Shown: positions 5,864 through 9,486 of the stretch, piece after piece
Numbering within the stretch: the stretch's first letter is position 1
Layout: each line of letters opens with the position of its first letter
NCBI GenBank assembly: GCA_003452915.1
Contig: DMMZ01000009.1
Coordinates: 9,182-18,667 of the forward strand
DNA: 9,486 nt
From: Clostridiales bacterium
Lineage (GTDB): Bacteria; Bacillota; Clostridia; Oscillospirales; CAG-382
Direction: 5' to 3'
Made by a program: the position numbers and the translations under genes
Notes under the pieces: model-generated
Told to the model about the DNA's origin: nothing
Databases searched by the model: none
Seen by the model: the letters and a program-made list of their open reading frames with translations, nothing else

Positions 5864-6652
5864 TTATACCGCAAGTGCTTTATTTTTAAGCCGAAGGTTG
5901 TCGGCTATCATAGCGATAAATTCGCTGTTGGTAGGTTTACCACGTTGATTTTGAACGGTGTAGCCAAAGAAAGAATTAAGTACATCAAGATCGCCTCTAT
6001 CCCATGCAACCTCTATCGCATGTCTTATAGCTCTCTCTACTCTTGAAGAGGTTGTTCCATATTGCTTTGCTACCGATGGATACAAAATTTTTGTAACCGA
6101 ATTTATAATATCGTTATTATTGATAGTAAGAATAATAGCGGTTCTTAAGTATTGATAGCCTTTTATGTGCGCTGGAACCCCGATTTGATGAATAATTTTT
6201 GTAACCTGCGCTTCGAGATCTGCTTCATCTCTGGACGGAATTTGAGCAACTCCCCTGCGTCTTCCTCTGTCGGCAAGCTTAATAACCCGCTCAGCTAAAG
6301 CAGCAAAGTCAAGTGGCTTAAGCATACAATAAGCTGCGCCAGCCTCACAGCACTCTTCAAACAAATTTTGGCTGTTAAAGGAAGCAAGCATTACAAATGC
6401 GGGAAAGTTTTCACCCAGTTGTTTTTTTGCCTCTCGAATAAGACCTACTCCATCAATTTTTCCCAAATACAGATCCGAGATAACAATGTTAGGCTTCAGC
6501 CTTGCCATTTTTGCAAACGCTTCCTGCCCGTCTGATGCTTCTGCAACGATTTCAATTCCCTGCCTTTTCAAGTTTTGTACGCATTGGGCACGAAACTCAT
6601 TGTTACAGTCGGCAATCAAAACCCTTGCCTTAATTTGACCTTTTTCCATCAT
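5864..6652 (-). CDS. spo0A: Sporulation master response regulator Spo0A
   Basis: DNA-binding response regulator that starts endospore formation when phosphorylated. The 262-aa product (numbered from the ATG at 6652) has a receiver domain (about 9-128) and a Spo0A_C effector domain (about 145-262). The effector is nearly identical to the Bacillus one: IIHQIGVPAHIKGYQYLR, the recognition helix SRVERAIRHAIEVAW (203-217), FFGYTV and KPTNSEFIAMIADNLRL. The receiver keeps Asp15, the phosphoacceptor Asp60 (in SDLYLGKIDG) and Lys112 (LKPLD). However, the second acidic-pocket residue is Cys16 (ADCN for the usual ADDN), the MetPro after the acceptor is LeuGly, and the switch Thr is Ala90. The start at 6652 has AAAGGA six bases upstream; ATGs at 6649 and 6667 are alternatives. 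spoIVB lies directly upstream, the conserved order, and a strong terminator follows. Confidence 0.96.
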   Translation of the reverse strand: MMEKGQIKARVLIADCNNEFRAQCVQNLKRQGIEIVAEASDGQEAFAKMARLKPNIVISDLYLGKIDGVGLIREAKKQLGENFPAFVMLASFNSQNLFEECCEAGAAYCMLKPLDFAALAERVIKLADRGRRRGVAQIPSRDEADLEAQVTKIIHQIGVPAHIKGYQYLRTAIILTINNNDIINSVTKILYPSVAKQYGTTSSRVERAIRHAIEVAWDRGDLDVLNSFFGYTVQNQRGKPTNSEFIAMIADNLRLKNKALAV

Positions 6653-6733
6653 TGCCAGTCCTTTCATAAACTTCTTTTCTTAATTTGCGGGAATTTGTTA
6701 ATAAATAAGTTTCCTCGCTCAATCATTTGCCAT

Positions 6734-6762
6734 ATTTTACCATAATTGTCAAAATATATCAA
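6734..6762 (-). promoter_or_regulatory. Sigma-A-type promoter of spo0A
   Basis: Minus-strand TTGATA (6757-6762), a 17-base spacer and TAAAAT (6734-6739), preceded by the extended motif TGG. It lies about 80 bases upstream of the ATG. A sigma-H promoter, known for spo0A in Bacillus, was looked for and only a weak partial match was seen. Confidence 0.65.
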
Positions 6763-6796
6763 TAGCTTTTGGTAAAATAATTCAATTTATACAGAA

Positions 6797-6806
6797 ATTT
6801 CGAAAT
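6797..6806. promoter_or_regulatory. Possible 0A-box-like palindrome upstream of spo0A
   Basis: ATTTCGAAAT is a perfect 10-bp palindrome whose TTTCGAA differs from the Spo0A box TGTCGAA at one position, on both strands. It sits about 35 bases upstream of the proposed spo0A -35 box. Autoregulation by Spo0A is known in Bacillus, but this match is short and AT-rich, so it may be chance. Confidence 0.2.
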
Positions 6807-6856
6807 ACTTTTTTCGCTATATTAATTCATTTTTCTTTTACAAATACCATAATCTA

Positions 6857-6895
6857 CAAAAAATATCGCCGAAGCCGAAAAATCTTCGGCGATAT
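6857..6895 (-). terminator. Intrinsic terminator of spoIVB
   Basis: Perfect 12-bp arms ATATCGCCGAAG (6884-6895 read on the minus strand) and CTTCGGCGATAT (6863-6874) flank a nine-base loop and are followed by TTTTTGTAG on the minus strand. It starts eight bases after the spoIVB stop, so spo0A depends on its own promoter or on read-through. Confidence 0.88.
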
Positions 6896-6903
6896 AATAA
6901 TAA

Positions 6904-7962
6904 TTAATCAGACATTCCATCAATCATATTTTCAATATGAATTCCATATCCTCTTGTTGAATCACCTACTAAAACATGAGTAACAGCGCCAAATAACTTA
7001 CCATCTTGTATTATAGGACTGCCGCTCATCCCTTGAATAATTCCACCTGTTTTTACCAATAGCTTACTGTCGGTAATTTTAATCATAAAATTCTTTGTTG
7101 AACCCGAATCATTATAAATTTTTTCAATTTCTATTTCAAATTGTTCTGGCTTACCGTTATCCAATGTTGTTAATATATAAGCCTTACCAACCTTTAATTC
7201 ATCTTTAAATCCTATAGGAAATTCTTGGTTATTTTCACTTTTATAATTATCAAATTTGCCAAAAACACCGACTTCTGTGTTTTTATTCAATTCGCCTTTG
7301 CGATAACGATCGAATTTACCCTTTAATTCACCAGGAGCATTTTTCTTTCCCATTACAATATCTGTAATTGTGACATCAACAATAATTCCTCTGTCGAGGG
7401 GTAACAGAATTCCTGTTTCGGAATCACATATACCATGCCCAAGTCCACCAAATTCACCTGTATCATTATTTATATAGGTTATTGTGCCAATACCTGCTGT
7501 TGAATCACGAACCCATATACCAAGCTTATAGGTGTTGTCTGTTTTATCTATTACAGGAGTAACATTAATATTTTTTTCGCTGCCTTCACGTACATATTTT
7601 ATCTCAATACCATTTCCACCGCTATTTGCCACAACAGACTGGAAATCTTCTGCACTTTTTATTTCTTTACCACCGACATTTATAATAATATCCTTAACCT
7701 CGAGCCCTGCATCTCTTGCCGGTGATGATAACCCTTGTGCCGTTTCTATATCGGTTAGCCCAACAATCAATGCACCTTTGGTGAAGTATTTTACTCCGAA
7801 AGCTTTACCACTTGGTGAAAGCGTTATTCGTTCGGAATTTTTATTGGCAAGAGTAGTAATCGACAACAAATTACTACTACTCGGCAATTCAAATACTGCT
7901 GCACCAAAAATAACGGAAAAGGTTATTACTGCAAAAATTACCGCTTTTACTTTGTTTTTCAT
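6904..7962 (-). CDS. spoIVB: SpoIVB serine peptidase (S55 family) with PDZ domain
   Basis: Sporulation signalling protease. In Bacillus it is made in the forespore, crosses into the intermembrane space and cleaves SpoIVFA to trigger pro-sigma-K processing; whether this organism uses that exact step is not shown here. The 352-aa product (numbered from the ATG at 7962) has an N-terminal membrane anchor (about 5-24) and a PDZ domain (about 51-136, with ARDAGLEVKDIIINVGGKEI). The S55 peptidase domain follows, with His176 in GGLGHG, Asp298 in KITDSKLL and Ser313 in GMSGSPI. The Asp-Ser spacing of 15 and the following GAVTHVLV match Bacillus SpoIVB. It is shorter than the 426-aa Bacillus protein. 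The start at 7962 has GAGGTAGG seven bases upstream (7970-7977); ATGs at 7995 and 8019 lack a ribosome binding site. No sigma-F or sigma-G promoter could be confidently read in the AT-rich upstream 150 bases. Confidence 0.95.
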   Translation of the reverse strand: MKNKVKAVIFAVITFSVIFGAAVFELPSSSNLLSITTLANKNSERITLSPSGKAFGVKYFTKGALIVGLTDIETAQGLSSPARDAGLEVKDIIINVGGKEIKSAEDFQSVVANSGGNGIEIKYVREGSEKNINVTPVIDKTDNTYKLGIWVRDSTAGIGTITYINNDTGEFGGLGHGICDSETGILLPLDRGIIVDVTITDIVMGKKNAPGELKGKFDRYRKGELNKNTEVGVFGKFDNYKSENNQEFPIGFKDELKVGKAYILTTLDNGKPEQFEIEIEKIYNDSGSTKNFMIKITDSKLLVKTGGIIQGMSGSPIIQDGKLFGAVTHVLVGDSTRGYGIHIENMIDGMSD

Positions 7963-8116
7963 TCCTTTACCTACCTCAATTTTTGATTTTTGCATCAGAT
8001 TTAATTTGTGCAAAGCCATAAAAATTATGTAGGTAATAGTTGATTGGAACTTTTTAAATTTTTAAAAATAAATTATTATAATTAATAAATTATTTAATGA
8101 ATAAGTTATATATCAA

Positions 8117-9486
8117 TTAATTATTTTTACCATTTTTTCTTTTAATTTTAATTTTATTATTACTTAAAGATGATTTTTCTTTTGTTGATTTACTATTATT
8201 ATTAAATGTTTTTGCTTCTTTATTTGCAGAACTAACAATACAATCTTTCCCATCACCGATTAGATCATCTCTACCTGCTTTTATAAGCGCTTTTCTAATA
8301 ATAGAAGCATTTTCACGACGGTTAAACTGCAGCATAGCACGCTGCATCTGCTTTTCTTCGTAATTTTTTGCTGTAAAAACAGCTTCTCCGTTAAACGGGT
8401 TAATACCTGTATAAAACATGCAGGTTGAAGCGGTTCCAGGTGTGGGATAAAAATCCTGTACCTGCTCCGGATTGAGATTGTTCTTTTTTAAATACAAGGC
8501 AAGTTCAATAGCATCGTCTAAAGTACTTCCCGGATGTGATGACATTAGATAAGGTACAAGGTATTGTTCTTTGTTAATACTTTTTGTTAGTTCAAAAAAG
8601 CGTTTTTTAAATCTATCATACTCTTCAATAGGTGGTTTACCCATTAACGAGAGAACATTATTGGAACAATGCTCCGGCGCTACCTTTAATTGACCGCTTA
8701 CATGGTCTTTTATTAATTTTTTAAAAAACTGCTCGTTTTTATCTGCTATAAGATAATCATAGCGAATACCCGAACGTATAAATACTTTTTTTATTCCCTC
8801 GATTTGTTCAACTCTCTTTAATAGATCAAAGTATTCTGTGTGATCTACCTTCATATTTTTACAAATCTCAGGAGACAAGCAGCTTTTTCCTATACAGGTT
8901 CCGAACTTTTTTTGTTTTTCACAAGCCGGCAATCGGAAATTAGCTGTCGGTCCGCCAACATCGTGTATATAACCTTTAAAATCCGGTAGTTTTGCAATTA
9001 ACTTTGCTTCTTCGATAACCGATTCAATACTACGGGATGTAACCGACCTGCCTTGATGAAAGGAAATTGAACAAAAATTGCAACTTCCGAAACATCCTCT
9101 ATTGTGAGTAATAGAAAATTTTACTTCCTCAATAGCCGGAACACCGCCTGCTTTTTCATAACTTGGATGATAATTACGTTCAAAAGGCAGTGAATATACA
9201 GCATCCAGTTCTTTACGTGTTAACGGTGGCATCGGAGGATTCTGAACTAAAAATTTATCTCCATAACTCTCGGTCAGTGCTTTTCCATATATATGGTCTT
9301 GATTTGAGTGTTGAATTAGGAATGCTTCAGCGTACGCCTTTTTATTATTCTTAATAATATCATAGTCGCCACAATTTTCACTTTCAAAATGAGGTACAAA
9401 GTCATTTCCTTCTATAAAGCATGTTCCCCTGACATCCCTGATTTTTTTAATTGGAACACCTTTATCAAGTAAAAACGCCAGTCGTC
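8117..9486 (-). CDS. YgiQ-family radical SAM protein, 5' end outside the window
   Basis: Cytoplasmic radical SAM enzyme of the YgiQ/UPF0313 family, whose reaction is not established. The reading frame is open from the stop at 8117 to the right edge, giving about 455 residues; the family is typically 600-740 aa, so roughly the first 150-250 residues are missing. The part at 9233-9486 encodes the typical VRGTCFIEG and LVQNPPMPPL stretches, so the ATG at 9232 is internal. The 4Fe-4S motif CxxxCxxC is CFGSCNFC, coded at 9071-9094. Further family hallmarks follow: DVGGPTANFR, a Cys-rich segment (CIGKSCLSPEICKNM), VFIRSGIRYDY, KVAPEHCS, YLMSSHPGS, and the DUF3362-like part with VQDFYPTPGTASTCMFYTG. 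The last 35 residues are a Lys/Asn/Ser-rich low-complexity tail. It is on the strand of spoIVB, about 150 bases upstream of it, with no GC-rich terminator between them. Confidence 0.93.
   Translation of the reverse strand, partial: RLAFLLDKGVPIKKIRDVRGTCFIEGNDFVPHFESENCGDYDIIKNNKKAYAEAFLIQHSNQDHIYGKALTESYGDKFLVQNPPMPPLTRKELDAVYSLPFERNYHPSYEKAGGVPAIEEVKFSITHNRGCFGSCNFCSISFHQGRSVTSRSIESVIEEAKLIAKLPDFKGYIHDVGGPTANFRLPACEKQKKFGTCIGKSCLSPEICKNMKVDHTEYFDLLKRVEQIEGIKKVFIRSGIRYDYLIADKNEQFFKKLIKDHVSGQLKVAPEHCSNNVLSLMGKPPIEEYDRFKKRFFELTKSINKEQYLVPYLMSSHPGSTLDDAIELALYLKKNNLNPEQVQDFYPTPGTASTCMFYTGINPFNGEAVFTAKNYEEKQMQRAMLQFNRRENASIIRKALIKAGRDDLIGDGKDCIVSSANKEAKTFNNNSKSTKEKSSLSNNKIKIKRKNGKNN

Noticed and set aside
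6680..6715. Possible sigma-H promoter of spo0A
   Set aside because: A GAGGAAAC-like -35 is followed by only a poor -10 match (AAATTC); too weak to annotate.
7963..8019. Upstream ATGs (7995, 8019) for spoIVB
   Set aside because: Neither has a ribosome binding site, whereas 7962 has GAGGTAGG at seven bases and puts the membrane anchor at the very N-terminus.
8020..8116. Terminator or promoter between the YgiQ-family gene and spoIVB
   Set aside because: The stretch is almost pure A/T; many chance TATAAT-like and dyad matches, no GC-containing stem, no convincing -35/-10 pair.
9163..9354. Short plus-strand frame at the right edge
   Set aside because: It is antisense to the conserved YgiQ reading frame, which continues open to the window edge.
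1..9486. CRISPR arrays, tRNA/rRNA genes, insertion sequences, prophage or defence genes
   Set aside because: No regularly spaced repeats, cloverleaf or rRNA signatures, transposase or integrase motifs were seen; the content is core genome.

Overview
The window looks like a chromosomal core region of an AT-rich, endospore-forming member of the Clostridia, perhaps Oscillospirales/Ruminococcaceae-like. The evidence is a full-length Spo0A, a SpoIVB peptidase next to it, low-GC codon use, strong GGAGG-type ribosome binding sites and the Firmicutes order ylxM-ffh-rpsP-khpA. No mobile element, CRISPR array, tRNA, rRNA or integration scar was seen.

Layout from right to left, since most genes are on the minus strand. 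(1) 8117-9486: the 3' three quarters of a YgiQ-family radical SAM gene, cut by the window edge. (2) 6904-7962 spoIVB and 5864-6652 spo0A form the conserved sporulation pair. Each has its own intrinsic terminator, and spo0A has a good sigma-A-type promoter. (3) 4945-5742, on the plus strand: an uncharacterised single-pass membrane protein with a basic cytoplasmic tail and a stalk-like outer domain. It converges on spo0A and diverges from clpC. (4) 2462-4726: a ClpC-type AAA+ unfoldase that lacks the usual middle coiled-coil domain. (5) 4-2375: the SRP/ribosome operon ylxM, ffh, rpsP, khpA. It starts from a consensus sigma-A promoter whose -35 box contains the clpC stop codon, and it probably continues past the left edge (rimM, trmD and rplS are the usual next genes).

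Functionally the window joins sporulation control (Spo0A starts the programme; SpoIVB triggers sigma-K processing or a related late step), regulated proteolysis (ClpC with ClpP), and protein targeting and translation (Ffh, YlxM, S16, KhpA). No clearly novel multi-gene system is visible. The points worth checking are the promoter/hairpin overlap at the clpC-ylxM junction, the missing ClpC M-domain, the altered phosphoacceptor pocket of Spo0A, the uncharacterised membrane protein with a dyad-containing divergent intergenic region, and a possible alternative-hairpin leader before rpsP.
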